A DNA stretch of 64,000 nt from Streptococcus parasanguinis ATCC 15912 (GTDB lineage Bacteria > Bacillota > Bacilli > Lactobacillales > Streptococcaceae): the NCBI RefSeq assembly GCF_000164675.2, contig NC_015678.1, positions 620,001-684,000 of the forward strand, read 5' to 3'. The translations under genes were made by a program, and so were the position numbers. Within the stretch, counting starts at the first letter, position 1. The number at the start of each line of letters is the position of its first letter. Shown here piece by piece: positions 37,133 through 45,852 of this stretch. The notes below the pieces were generated by a model that worked only from the letters and a program-made list of their open reading frames with translations, had not been told where the DNA came from and did not search any database.

Positions 37133-37858
37133 TTATTCTTTCACAAAGACCCATTCTTTCTCTTGCGATAAATCCTCACGATAAGAGAAACCTGCTACTT
37201 CTAATGATTTCAAATCTTTTAGATGGGTGATTTCTTCCTTCATCATAGCTGTCACCATGGCCCCACGTGCTTTCTTTGAAATCGTTGAGTGAATCTTTAG
37301 TGTCCCACCACGATTCTCCATGAATTTGATCCGAATCATTCGCTCACGAATAGCTTTTGAAAAAACTAGTTCAAACTCAGAGGACAAAAGAGATAAGATC
37401 TGTTCTTCTCCTTCTACTGCCTGATCATAGTCCTCCTTCCAAAGTACCTTTAGAGACTTTCCAGCTGGTTTTAGCTTCATCATAAAATCTAAGCGATGAG
37501 GAGCAATCCCTTCATAGGCAGGTAGCACACCGTATAAAGCAGTCGTGATCAACAAATGCTCCTGCAGATAAGTCTGCTCTTTTTCGGATAAGTCTTGACG
37601 CTCGATACTACGGTACATGAGGCCATCAAACAGTTCTAAAGCAGGATAGGTCTTGGCACTCCCAGCTAACAGAGCCTCAATTCTTTCCTTTTCTACTAGA
37701 GCTCTTTCCTCTGAGATCCCGTAAAAGGTCGCTAATTCTTCTAGGGAGAATGCCTTCAAAGCTTGGAGGATGATTTTTGTGTTCTCTGACAAGGGTTGGG
37801 ACTCGACGATACGAGCCTGTTCGTTCAGTTCTTTAGCGGATGGAATTAATAGTTTCAT
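37133..37858 (-). CDS. yaaA: Peroxide stress protein YaaA
   Basis: A 241-residue YaaA/DUF328 protein. The family lowers free iron during hydrogen peroxide stress in E. coli and has a DNA-binding fold. Characteristic stretches are MKLLIPSAKELNE at the start, ALYGVLPAYEGIAPHRLDFMM and HSTISKKARGAMV. The ATG is the family's usual start but has no ribosome site: the extended -10 TGGTACAAT ends 6 nt upstream, so translation of a leaderless mRNA is implied. Relevant in oral streptococci, many of which make peroxide. Confidence 0.92.
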   Translation of the reverse strand: MKLLIPSAKELNEQARIVESQPLSENTKIILQALKAFSLEELATFYGISEERALVEKERIEALLAGSAKTYPALELFDGLMYRSIERQDLSEKEQTYLQEHLLITTALYGVLPAYEGIAPHRLDFMMKLKPAGKSLKVLWKEDYDQAVEGEEQILSLLSSEFELVFSKAIRERMIRIKFMENRGGTLKIHSTISKKARGAMVTAMMKEEITHLKDLKSLEVAGFSYREDLSQEKEWVFVKE

Positions 37859-37889
37859 AGATCTATTGTACCATAATTTTCAAATTTTC

Positions 37890-37918
37890 TTGACAGGAGT
37901 TTTTATTAATGTTATTAT
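37890..37918 (+). promoter_or_regulatory. Promoter of the DUF1836 gene
   Basis: Perfect -35 TTGACA, 17-bp spacer, -10 TATTAT. It is back to back with the yaaA promoter on the other strand. Confidence 0.8.
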
Positions 37919-37957
37919 CTAGTTATGAAAACTAGATTAAAGAAAGGAGAAGATTTA

Positions 37958-38425
37958 GTGTCCACTTTTTCCTATCCAACGTGGGAGCAACTGCCTGAGC
38001 TAGACCTCTATCTCGATCAGGTCCTACTTTATGTCAATAAAACCTGTGCACCTGTTCTCTCTTCTTCAGACAAGGGCTTGACGGCTGCCATGATCAACAA
38101 TTACGTGAAACATGGCTATGTTGAAAAACCAGATAAGAAGAAATACCAGCGTAGACAGGTGGCTCGCTTGATTGCTATTACAACCTTAAAAACGGTCTTT
38201 TCTATTCAGGAGATCGCTTCTACCTTAAATTTCTTGCAGGACCAAGCGAGTTCAGATCTTCTCTATAATAGCTTTGTCGCTTATCTCAATGAGCAAAAAG
38301 AGCCGATCGCTCCTATCATTCGCTCTGCCTGTCAGACAGTTCAACTTTATCTTGAAACCCTATCTTATATTCAACCAGTAAAAACGGAGGAAGAAACTGA
38401 TGAATTACACCATGAAACTAAGTAA
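37958..38425 (+). CDS. DUF1836 protein, probable MerR-like regulator
   Basis: A 155-residue protein starting at the GTG of MSTFSYPTWEQLPELDLYLDQ with AAAGGAG 8 nt upstream. That opening matches the family, whose N-terminus is PxWxxLPxxDLYxDQV. The central part (GLTAAMINNYVKHGYVEKPDKKKYQRRQVARL) looks like a winged helix in which a MerR-like HTH selects DNA. An in-frame ATG 11 codons earlier sits at the probable transcription start. It overlaps the next gene by 26 nt, so the two are coupled. Function unknown. Confidence 0.8.
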   Translation: MSTFSYPTWEQLPELDLYLDQVLLYVNKTCAPVLSSSDKGLTAAMINNYVKHGYVEKPDKKKYQRRQVARLIAITTLKTVFSIQEIASTLNFLQDQASSDLLYNSFVAYLNEQKEPIAPIIRSACQTVQLYLETLSYIQPVKTEEETDELHHETK

Positions 38426-39047
38426 AAAATTATCCTTTGGAGAAGAGATCGCTAATAGTGTAACCCATGCTGTTGGCGCCCTCCTCATGCTGATCTTGCT
38501 TCCGATCTCAGCAGTCTATAGCTTTGAGCAACACGGTCTTCTCAGTGCTTTTGGGACTTCTATCTTTGTGATCAGTCTCTTTTTGATGTTTCTGTCTTCG
38601 ACCGTCTACCATGCTATGTCTTATGATTCACCTCAAAAGTATGTGCTTCGTATTATAGACCATTCCATGATCTACATCGCGATCGCAGGTAGTTACACAC
38701 CGGTTGTCCTTACCTTGATGAACAACTGGATGGGCTACAGCATTATTTTGATCCAATGGGGGACCACCATCTTTGGTATTCTCTACAAAATCTTTGCCAA
38801 AAAAGTCAATGAAAAGTTCAGTCTCGCTCTTTACTTGATCATGGGCTGGTTGGTCATCTTTATTATTCCCCAAATCGTTAGCCAAACCAATCCGATCTTC
38901 TGGGGTCTCATGCTCATGGGCGGTCTGTGCTACACGGTTGGAGCTGGCTTTTATGCTAAGAAAAAACCATACTTCCACATGATTTGGCACCTCTTCATCC
39001 TTGCAGCTTCTGCTCTTCAGTATTTAGCCATCGTTTACTTTATGTAA
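38400..39047 (+). CDS. Hemolysin III / TrhA family membrane protein
   Basis: A 215-residue PAQR-type protein with seven predicted helices. Motifs: EEIANSVTHAVGALL near the N-terminus, SSTVYHAM with the conserved Ser and His, DHSMIYIAIAGSYTPV, and the C-terminal FHMIWHLFILAAS with two His. These form the metal site shared with adiponectin receptors. The name hemolysin III comes from a Bacillus cereus protein; in most bacteria the role is membrane-lipid homeostasis or unknown. The ATG at 38400 is preceded by GGAGG. Confidence 0.9.
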   Translation: MNYTMKLSKKLSFGEEIANSVTHAVGALLMLILLPISAVYSFEQHGLLSAFGTSIFVISLFLMFLSSTVYHAMSYDSPQKYVLRIIDHSMIYIAIAGSYTPVVLTLMNNWMGYSIILIQWGTTIFGILYKIFAKKVNEKFSLALYLIMGWLVIFIIPQIVSQTNPIFWGLMLMGGLCYTVGAGFYAKKKPYFHMIWHLFILAASALQYLAIVYFM

Positions 39048-39054
39048 TACTGCT

Positions 39055-39079
39055 ACCACTCTTCAGAGTGGTTTTTTTG
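39055..39079 (+). terminator. Terminator after the hemolysin III gene
   Basis: ACCACTCT and AGAGTGGT perfect 8-bp stem with a 2-nt loop, followed by seven Ts. Confidence 0.85.
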
Positions 39080-39125
39080 TGATTTTTTCTGTACAATAGA
39101 AAAAAACTGTATGGGGACAGTCAGG

Positions 39126-40400
39126 ATGAAGACAAGCAAATACCAAGAAATTATTCATGTTTTAAAAAAAGCTATTCAAGATGGTGAACTAGAAACCGGA
39201 CAGAAAATTCCATCTGTTCGTCAGTTAGCCCGTCAATTTTCTTGTAGTAAGGACACGGTACAACGAGCCTTGCTGGACTTGACTTACCAGCATTTCCTCT
39301 ATGCTAAACCTCAAAGTGGCTACTATGTTTTGGAGCAGGCACCTGATCGACATGAGGATCTTCCACTAAAATTAGAGAAAGACCGCAACCAGGCTATCGA
39401 GGACTTCAGGACCTGTATCAATGAAACCTTGATTGGACGGGAGAATTATCTCTTCAACAACTTTTCGGACCAAGCAGGCTTACTCGAAGTACGCCAATCC
39501 ATTCAAGGCTTATTGAAGGAAGAAGGTATTTATACGACTGCGGATCAGATTGTTTTGACTGCTGGTACCCAGCAGGCGCTCAATATCCTCAGCCAGATTG
39601 ACTTTCCCAATAAAAAATCGCAGATCTTGATCGAGCAACCGACTTATCATCGGATGAACCAACTCTTAGATTCGCAGCAACTTGCCTTTCGGACCATTCA
39701 ACGAAATTTAATGGGAATTGATCTCGAGGAACTTGAAGAGATTTTCAAAAGTGGCCATATCAAATTCTTCTACACGATCCCCCGTTTTCACTATCCGCTT
39801 GGTCATAGCTATTCGACCAAGCAGAAAGAAGCGATCTTGCAACTAGCTGACCAATATGATGTATACCTTGTTGAGGACGACTATTTGGGAGATCTTGATG
39901 GCAGCAATGCTCCATCTTTTCATTATTTGGATCAAAAGGACCGGGTCATCTATATCAAATCTTTTTCAACCAATCTCTTCTCTGCACTTCGCATCACTTC
40001 CATGATCCTTCCCCAAGCCCTTCTAAAGCCGGTCTTGACCTATAAGACGATTCTGGACTATGATAGCAATCTGATCATGCAAAAGGCCTTAAGTCTCTAC
40101 ATTGATAACGGTATGTATCTGACCAATAAAAAGCGACTCCTAGCCAGAAAAAAAGAGGAAGAAGCCAATCTAAAGACCTTGATGACCCAATCTCCTCTTC
40201 TACCCCATCTGACCCTGACCCACGATGGGCTCCTACTAGATCTTCATCAGGTCAAATCTCTTGCTGCCTTAAAACACAGTGGACTCCCGCTTGATTTCTT
40301 TGAAGCAGCCTACATCACTTCTTGTCCTTATCAACTCGCCAAGATCAAATCAGCAGATGTGGCCAATGTTTTACCAAAACTTACAGCTTTTTTTGAATGA
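39126..40400 (+). CDS. MocR-type regulator: GntR HTH fused to aminotransferase domain
   Basis: A 424-residue protein. Residues 1-72 form a GntR winged helix (LETGQKIPSVRQLARQFSCSKDTVQRAL). The rest is a class I aminotransferase fold with the internal aldimine lysine in IYIKSFSTNLFSALRI and the cofactor aspartate in VEDDYLGDLDG. MocR proteins sense PLP or amino-acid adducts; PdxR members activate vitamin B6 genes. The target is not visible, since no B6 gene is adjacent. I use the second ATG (MKTSKYQ), which has GGGGA 8 nt upstream. Confidence 0.87.
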   Translation: MKTSKYQEIIHVLKKAIQDGELETGQKIPSVRQLARQFSCSKDTVQRALLDLTYQHFLYAKPQSGYYVLEQAPDRHEDLPLKLEKDRNQAIEDFRTCINETLIGRENYLFNNFSDQAGLLEVRQSIQGLLKEEGIYTTADQIVLTAGTQQALNILSQIDFPNKKSQILIEQPTYHRMNQLLDSQQLAFRTIQRNLMGIDLEELEEIFKSGHIKFFYTIPRFHYPLGHSYSTKQKEAILQLADQYDVYLVEDDYLGDLDGSNAPSFHYLDQKDRVIYIKSFSTNLFSALRITSMILPQALLKPVLTYKTILDYDSNLIMQKALSLYIDNGMYLTNKKRLLARKKEEEANLKTLMTQSPLLPHLTLTHDGLLLDLHQVKSLAALKHSGLPLDFFEAAYITSCPYQLAKIKSADVANVLPKLTAFFE

Positions 40401-40403
40401 GAA

Positions 40404-40428
40404 ACCCTCGTATAGACTATACGAGGGT
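40404..40428. terminator. Bidirectional terminator after the MocR gene
   Basis: ACCCTCGTATAG and CTATACGAGGGT perfect 12-bp stem with a 1-nt centre, serving the convergent hypothetical gene as well. Confidence 0.85.
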
Positions 40429-40433
40429 CTTTC

Positions 40434-40682
40434 TTATTTCTTCAATTGCTCATAGATAAGTTTGGCATTTTGAAGGCCGATCCGATAATCGAGACGAATC
40501 AGGCGAATCGCTTCCATCTCTGGTTCTTTGAGGTACTTCTCTCTTTGTTCCTTGGAAATACTACCTGGTTTTAGAAGATAGTGGGTAAATTGATTTCTGA
40601 CTTTATTGAGCTCAACTTGAAGAGTGAAATAAAGTCCAAATAAGACAATAACAACTCCCATCAGGATCAGATCGTTTGACAT
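40434..40682 (-). CDS. Small membrane-anchored hypothetical protein
   Basis: An 82-residue protein: one N-terminal membrane helix (LILMGVVIVLFGLYFTLQV) followed by a charged helical tail ending in YRIGLQNAKLIYEQLKK. No family recognised. GGGAG lies 9 nt upstream of the ATG. Monocistronic, between the MocR terminator and repeat copy 2. Confidence 0.65.
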   Translation of the reverse strand: MSNDLILMGVVIVLFGLYFTLQVELNKVRNQFTHYLLKPGSISKEQREKYLKEPEMEAIRLIRLDYRIGLQNAKLIYEQLKK

Positions 40683-40743
40683 GGTGTATGCTCCCTTTTT
40701 CTGTTCTTTTCTTTATTTTACAGCTTTCAAGAAAGAATAACAA

Positions 40744-40918
40744 GAGGCTGGGACAAAAGTCCTAGCCTTTCAATTGTTTTTGGATTGTCGAGCAAGACGC
40801 AGTGGTTGAGTGGGCTCTACTACGCTGATTTCATCAGCTTTTACAGCCCTACTCAACTGTGCGGAGGTGGGACGACGAAATCGAATTCTAACGAATTACC
40901 GATTTCTGTCCCACTCTC
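40744..40918 (-). repeat. 175-bp folded intergenic repeat, copy 2
   Basis: Same element as 27347-27521 with only a few base differences. Again it begins about 12 bp after the stop codon of a reverse-strand ABC exporter gene and ends in the GAGGCTAGGAC/GTCCCAGCCTC terminator hairpin. Confidence 0.9.
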
Positions 40919-40929
40919 CTTGTTTGTCC

Positions 40930-42684
40930 TTATTTCATCATACCGGCCTGAAGGTCATACATTTTCTTATACGTTCCTCCTAGAGCAATGAGTTGGTCGT
41001 GGTTGCCTGATTCGATGATTTTTCCTTTATCGAGAACATAGATGCAATCGGCATCTTGGATGGTAGAAAGGCGATGGGCAATTGCAATGGTTGTCCGTCC
41101 TTGGCGCATCTTCTTCAGAGAGTTTTGGATCATTTCTTCCGTCTCTTGATCGATATTGGCAGTGGCCTCATCCAAAATGAGGATCTTAGGCTGGGCAGCA
41201 ATCGTCCGGGCAAAAGCCAGAAGCTGACGCTGACCGGTCGACAAGGTTGAACCCCGCTCCGTTACCGGATGATCATAACCACCAGGTAGACTCTCAATAA
41301 AGTCTGCTACATCCACAAATGCAGCTGCTTGTCGGATTTCCTCATCTGTCAGTTCTTCATGATACATTCGGATATTAGAAGCAATGGTTCCATGATAGAG
41401 GAAGGGTTCTTGCAACACTAAACCGATGGACTTGCGCAAGGCTTCCTTGCTGTAGTCCTTGATATCCTGTCCATCAATCAAGATCTGGCCACGATCAAAT
41501 TCATAAAAGCGCATGAAGAGATTGATAATAGAGGATTTACCAGAACCAGTATGACCGACAAAGGCGATGGTTTGTCCATTTTTGACCTCAAAGGAGATAT
41601 CTTTTAGGACATCCCGTTTACCATCATAAGAAAAAGATACATGCTCAAAACGAATATCTCCCCGCTCAATTTCTTTCAGGCTACCAGCTTGCTTAGGCTC
41701 ATAGTCGTCTCGATCCATCATCTCAAAGACACGCCCTGCAGAAATGGTCGAGGTCTGCAAGGTTGCAAAATTTTGGGTGACATCAATCAAAGGCTGGAAA
41801 AGCTGGCTAACATACTGGATAAAGGCATAGATAAGACCGGCTGTAAATCCAGAGGACTGCCAATTTAGGCCGAAAAAGGTTAGAATAACCGCATAAGCCA
41901 GGACCTGTAACAAGGTCATAGCTGGCCTCAAAAAGAGGGAATTAACATCTACAGATCGGTTGGCATAATTCAAATGTTCCCCATTAATCTGTTCGAATTC
42001 ATCCGTCAAACGCTTTTCTTGACGAAAGGCCTGCACGATCCGCATTCCTTCGATCGATTCCGATAATTTCACATTGATATCTGATAATTTTTGTCGGGTC
42101 ATCTTGACCAAGCGATTGGATAACTTGCGATAGAGACGAATAGAAAACCAAATGATGGGAAGAAAAGGAAGGATCCAAATGGTCAAATGCCAGTCCAAGC
42201 TAAACATGGTTACTAGTGTGACTAGAAAGAGTAAAAAGGATGAAACCAGGCTTGAAAAGACAGTAGAAAACATATCTGCGACTGCCTGTGTATCATTGGT
42301 CACCCGCGAGACAATCGAACCTGCTGCTGTCTGGTCATAAAAGGACATGCCCAGCCTTTGAAGATTTTGGAAAATATCTAAACGGATATCTCTTACGATA
42401 GAATTGGATACACGCGCAAAGGTTAACTGACTCAGATAAGTTGCCAGCACGCGCCCAATGAATAACCCATAGTAGAGAATGAGAAACTGAAAAGCTGTCA
42501 GTACTGGAGAGCCGGCTTCTGTTGGATCCACTAGGTGGTCAATATACCAGCGAGCTGCAAGAGGGATCGCCGTCAATAACAGACTAGTCAGGAAGGTAAA
42601 GGCTAAGGCTAGGGCTGTTAACCACTTATAACGCCACATGTAAGTCAAGAGCCGCTTCATAACATGAGCTTCAGATGTTTTCAT
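40930..42684 (-). CDS. Heterodimeric ABC exporter subunit with intact Walker B
   Basis: A 584-residue half-transporter with six helices and a nucleotide-binding domain. Walker A is GHTGSGKSS, the signature is the variant TLSTGQRQLLAFAR, Walker B is ILILDEATANID with the catalytic Glu, and the switch is AHRLST. It overlaps the partner gene at 42671 by 14 nt. With that Asp-type partner it forms a second asymmetric multidrug- or peptide-type exporter in the window, unrelated in detail to the pair at 27.5-31 kb. Confidence 0.88.
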   Translation of the reverse strand: MKTSEAHVMKRLLTYMWRYKWLTALALAFTFLTSLLLTAIPLAARWYIDHLVDPTEAGSPVLTAFQFLILYYGLFIGRVLATYLSQLTFARVSNSIVRDIRLDIFQNLQRLGMSFYDQTAAGSIVSRVTNDTQAVADMFSTVFSSLVSSFLLFLVTLVTMFSLDWHLTIWILPFLPIIWFSIRLYRKLSNRLVKMTRQKLSDINVKLSESIEGMRIVQAFRQEKRLTDEFEQINGEHLNYANRSVDVNSLFLRPAMTLLQVLAYAVILTFFGLNWQSSGFTAGLIYAFIQYVSQLFQPLIDVTQNFATLQTSTISAGRVFEMMDRDDYEPKQAGSLKEIERGDIRFEHVSFSYDGKRDVLKDISFEVKNGQTIAFVGHTGSGKSSIINLFMRFYEFDRGQILIDGQDIKDYSKEALRKSIGLVLQEPFLYHGTIASNIRMYHEELTDEEIRQAAAFVDVADFIESLPGGYDHPVTERGSTLSTGQRQLLAFARTIAAQPKILILDEATANIDQETEEMIQNSLKKMRQGRTTIAIAHRLSTIQDADCIYVLDKGKIIESGNHDQLIALGGTYKKMYDLQAGMMK

Positions 42685-44425
42685 TCAGCTTTCCCTCCAT
42701 TTCTTCTGATAATTGTTGAGCTTGGTAGGTTTCATAGTACCAACCTTTTTGACTCATTAATTCCTCGTGATTGCCTCGCTCTTTGATCTGTCCATTCTCC
42801 ATTACCAGAATCAAATCCGCATGAACGATCGCTGATAGGCGATGGGCTGTGATGATCGTTGTTTTCCCCTTACGTTCCTGCTTCATATTTTCAATGATTT
42901 GGTGCTCCGTTTTAGCATCTACTGCAGACAGTGAATCATCCAAGATCAAGATCTCAGGATTCATGACCAAAGCACGACTCATGGCAATCCGTTGCTTTTG
43001 TCCGCCAGAAAGAGAGACACCTCTCTCTCCCAGCACTGTCTCCATCTGGTCTGGCATGGCCAGAATATCTTCATAAACTCCACAAGTTCTCAGAGCCTTC
43101 ATCACCTCTTCTTCCTTGATCTGTGGATCTGAAAAAGCTACATTCTCGCGAATGGTCATGGCAAAGAGGATCTGATCTTGAGGGACGTAGCCGATCAAGC
43201 TTCGAAGATCTTCTAAGCGATAATGTTTGATGGAGATTCCATTTAGCAAGATATCTCCCTGCTCCAAGTCGTGCTCTCTAAGCAAGAGACGCAACAAGGT
43301 GGTCTTTCCAGATCCAGTTGGCCCCACAATCCCAAGGGTTTGCCCTTTTTCTAAATGAAAGGCAAGCTTTTCAAGGACAGGCTCTTTCTCATAGGCGAAT
43401 TCTTTAATGTTATATTCCAGATCGCCATTTTGAATGACTGTGACTGGTTGACTCGGATCTTGAATATCAGGTATTTCTGCTAAAAGTGTCTCAACCCGAT
43501 CAAAGGAGACGCTAGCACGCTGACTAATATTAAACAAGAAGCCCATGGCTTGAAAGGGCCAGATGAGCATATTAAGATAGGTAATAAAGGTTACGATTTG
43601 TCCAACCGTCAGGCTCCCTTCCTGAACAAATAGTCCCCCGAAGTAGAGCGTCAAGACATAGGAGAGACCGACAAAAAGAAGAGTGGTCGGATCAAACAAA
43701 GCACTGTAACCGGCGGAAGTCATATTTTTTCGAAAGACCATCTGATTGGTCTTTTCAAAAGCCCGAATCTCATCTGCCTGAAAGCCAAAAGATTTGGTCA
43801 CCTTAACCCCTGATACTGATTCCTGAACAAAGTTGTTCAGCTCTGAGAAGCCTTCTTGGGACTCTTTAAAGGCTTGGTGGTTTTTGCGTCCAATGGCTGA
43901 AGTCACTACCACCATAACCGGTAGGGGCAAAATAGCCAAGAGGGTTAAGCGCCAATCAATCATGAAAAACATGCTGACTAGGGTCACCAAGGCTGTCACA
44001 GAAGCATCTACAGCAAACATAACCCCACCACCAGCAAATATGGTTACCGCATTGATATCATTAGTAGCATGGGCCATGAGATCCCCTGTGCGATAACGCT
44101 GATAAAAAGATGGAGACATGAGCGTAAATTGCTTGAACAAACGGTAACGCAAGATCCGAGCCAACTTATTGGCCGTCCCAAAAATATAGCGTCTCCAAAC
44201 AAAACGAAGTCCATACATGGCTAGAGCTGCGAGGACCAAAAGGGCAATATCCATAACTAACTGCCCTAGTGTAAGCCTTCTTTTATCGATCAAATCAATC
44301 ACAAGTCCCATGATTCTTGGAGGAATGAGATTTAAAAAGCTAACCAAGATCAAGGACCCTATCCCGATCAAGTAGCGCTTCTTCTCTAAATTAAAAAACC
44401 AAGATAATTTCCTCAACAGATTCAT
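42671..44425 (-). CDS. Heterodimeric ABC exporter subunit with degenerate ATP site
   Basis: A 584-residue half-transporter. Walker A is GPTGSGKTT, the signature is [16 protein letters not shown], and Walker B is ILILDDSLSAVD, with Asp instead of the catalytic Glu, which marks the non-hydrolytic site of LmrC/YheI-like subunits; the switch His (TAHRLS) is kept. It starts 1 nt after the YjbR-like gene ends and overlaps its partner, so the three genes are probably one unit. Confidence 0.88.
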   Translation of the reverse strand: MNLLRKLSWFFNLEKKRYLIGIGSLILVSFLNLIPPRIMGLVIDLIDKRRLTLGQLVMDIALLVLAALAMYGLRFVWRRYIFGTANKLARILRYRLFKQFTLMSPSFYQRYRTGDLMAHATNDINAVTIFAGGGVMFAVDASVTALVTLVSMFFMIDWRLTLLAILPLPVMVVVTSAIGRKNHQAFKESQEGFSELNNFVQESVSGVKVTKSFGFQADEIRAFEKTNQMVFRKNMTSAGYSALFDPTTLLFVGLSYVLTLYFGGLFVQEGSLTVGQIVTFITYLNMLIWPFQAMGFLFNISQRASVSFDRVETLLAEIPDIQDPSQPVTVIQNGDLEYNIKEFAYEKEPVLEKLAFHLEKGQTLGIVGPTGSGKTTLLRLLLREHDLEQGDILLNGISIKHYRLEDLRSLIGYVPQDQILFAMTIRENVAFSDPQIKEEEVMKALRTCGVYEDILAMPDQMETVLGERGVSLSGGQKQRIAMSRALVMNPEILILDDSLSAVDAKTEHQIIENMKQERKGKTTIITAHRLSAIVHADLILVMENGQIKERGNHEELMSQKGWYYETYQAQQLSEEMEGKLNENI

Positions 44426-44426
44426 C

Positions 44427-45092
44427 TTATTTCCCCTTTTTGGTGAGTTGCCAGCTACTATCCACTAGAGCAAACAACTCCTCATCAGCAATTGTTCCAT
44501 CTAAGGGGATACTCACCCAATATTTTTTATTCATATGAAAAGCTGGATAAATCCCCTTCTGCTGGATGAAATGGGCTACTTGGTCAGACTTGACATTTAA
44601 GACTTCTATTTTCCCAGACTTGCCAGCATCCAGTTTTTTCCAATCAATGGTCATAAAGACACCATACCACTTAAGGGTGTCTCGGTGGCGAATGGCACCC
44701 GATTCCGGAGATCTCTCCCACAAATACTCAATCGTTCCCTGATAGTGCAGGGAGATATAGGCCATGAGACGCTTGGATTGAGGATAGAGAAATTCTTCTA
44801 CCTCAAAACAAGCTTGGCGGATCCTTGCAAGACTTTCCTGACAAGCTTCCCTGACTTGGCCAACGAAATTTCCTTGTAGCTGTTCCAGATGGATCTGGAT
44901 ATACTCGTCTCCTGTATCCTGATCATAGACCTGAAAAGAAATCTTCCGGTCGCAGACGCTTACCTTTAAGAGAAATGTGTCCGATAAGACGGGGCACTGG
45001 TACTCATAGCCCTCATTTGTTTTCCTAAATCCATAAGCCAATCCCTTTTCTGGCTGAAAGGTGTAGCGGTCAAAATAATGCTCTAAAAACAT
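44427..45092 (-). CDS. MmcQ/YjbR family protein
   Basis: A 221-residue protein. The C-terminal 100 residues (RHRDTLKWYGVFMTI, HMNKKYWVSIPLDG, DEELFALVDSSWQLT) form the YjbR/CyaY-like fold. The N-terminal half is a streptococcal extension without a recognised domain. The role is unknown. I use the ATG of MFLEHYF, with AAGGA 7-8 nt upstream; upstream in-frame ATGs lack a ribosome site. It leads the ABC exporter genes. Confidence 0.75.
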   Translation of the reverse strand: MFLEHYFDRYTFQPEKGLAYGFRKTNEGYEYQCPVLSDTFLLKVSVCDRKISFQVYDQDTGDEYIQIHLEQLQGNFVGQVREACQESLARIRQACFEVEEFLYPQSKRLMAYISLHYQGTIEYLWERSPESGAIRHRDTLKWYGVFMTIDWKKLDAGKSGKIEVLNVKSDQVAHFIQQKGIYPAFHMNKKYWVSIPLDGTIADEELFALVDSSWQLTKKGK

Positions 45093-45122
45093 TTTCTCTT
45101 CCTTATTCATTTTTGCACTAGA

Positions 45123-45150
45123 AGAGGCTGGAAACAAAGTCCCCAACCTT
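45123..45150. repeat. Diverged fragment resembling the 175-bp repeat end
   Basis: GAGGCTGGAAACAAAGTCCC resembles the terminator hairpin end of the 175-bp repeats but is degenerate and lacks the other two hairpins. It may be a remnant and may weakly terminate cutC transcription. Confidence 0.4.
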
Positions 45151-45195
45151 GATAACGGATCTTCAAAACTACTTCAAGCAGTGATCGTTTCTTTT

Positions 45196-45831
45196 TTAAA
45201 ACACGATGCGCGTGCCATGCAGTTGACAAACGCCCAATTGCTCCAAAAAGAGCTGACGATTATCAAGTGTCACACCCCCACCTGGCAGGATCTGAATCTT
45301 TCCCTTAGCAACATCTAATAAACTATGATAGTGTGCAAAACGTTGCTCTAGTGTATCACCTGGACTTCCAGCTCGTGTTAAAATGCGGGCCACACCTTGA
45401 TCAGAAAGCCACTCAATCGCTTCTAGCTGATCTGTATGAGCTAACTCATCAAAGGCCATATGAAAGACCACCTCTGCCTCGCCACAGGCTGCTAGTAAAA
45501 GCTGCATGACCCTCTGGTCCAACTTTCGATCGCTCGTCAGCGCACCCAGCACAAAACAAGTAACCCCTATTTCTTTCGCAGCCCGAATATCCGCTAGCAT
45601 AGCTTGGACTTCAAGATCAGTGTAGACAAAATCGCCACCACGGGGCCGGATAATGACACATAGATCCACAGACTTCTCTCTTGTCAGTTTGATTGCTTCA
45701 TTGATCACACCTATACTCGGTGTAGTCCCGCCTACTGCCAGGTTGTCGCACAGTTCAATGCGACCTGCCCCACCAGCAATCGCCTTATCAATATAAGTTA
45801 AATTCTCTGCACAAAATTCAAAGACAAGCAT
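45196..45831 (-). CDS. cutC: Copper homeostasis protein CutC
   Basis: A 211-residue TIM-barrel protein. Family landmarks are EFCAENLTYIDKAIAGGAGRIELCDNLAVGGTTPS at the N-terminus (residues about 5-39; key parts RIELCDNL and GGTTPS), VIIRPRGGDF, FHMAFDEL, ILTRAGSPG and ILPGGGV. CutC is linked to copper handling in E. coli and enterococci, but its molecular activity is unsettled. GGAG lies 5-6 nt before the ATG. Confidence 0.9.
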   Translation of the reverse strand: MLVFEFCAENLTYIDKAIAGGAGRIELCDNLAVGGTTPSIGVINEAIKLTREKSVDLCVIIRPRGGDFVYTDLEVQAMLADIRAAKEIGVTCFVLGALTSDRKLDQRVMQLLLAACGEAEVVFHMAFDELAHTDQLEAIEWLSDQGVARILTRAGSPGDTLEQRFAHYHSLLDVAKGKIQILPGGGVTLDNRQLFLEQLGVCQLHGTRIVF

Positions 45832-45852
45832 GACAACTCCAATTACAAAGAC

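Noticed and set aside
37925..37957. ATG at 37925 as a fifth leaderless start (6 nt after -10 TATTAT)
   Set aside because: A GTG 33 nt downstream has a proper AAAGGAG site and matches the DUF1836 family N-terminus, so the ATG is more likely just the transcription start; not excluded.
40785..40991. Forward frame starting MSSKTQWLSGLYYADFIS in the 175-bp repeats (also at 60656-60898)
   Set aside because: The frame lies inside a structured repeat, its end differs between copies because it runs into neighbouring DNA, and there is no ribosome site.
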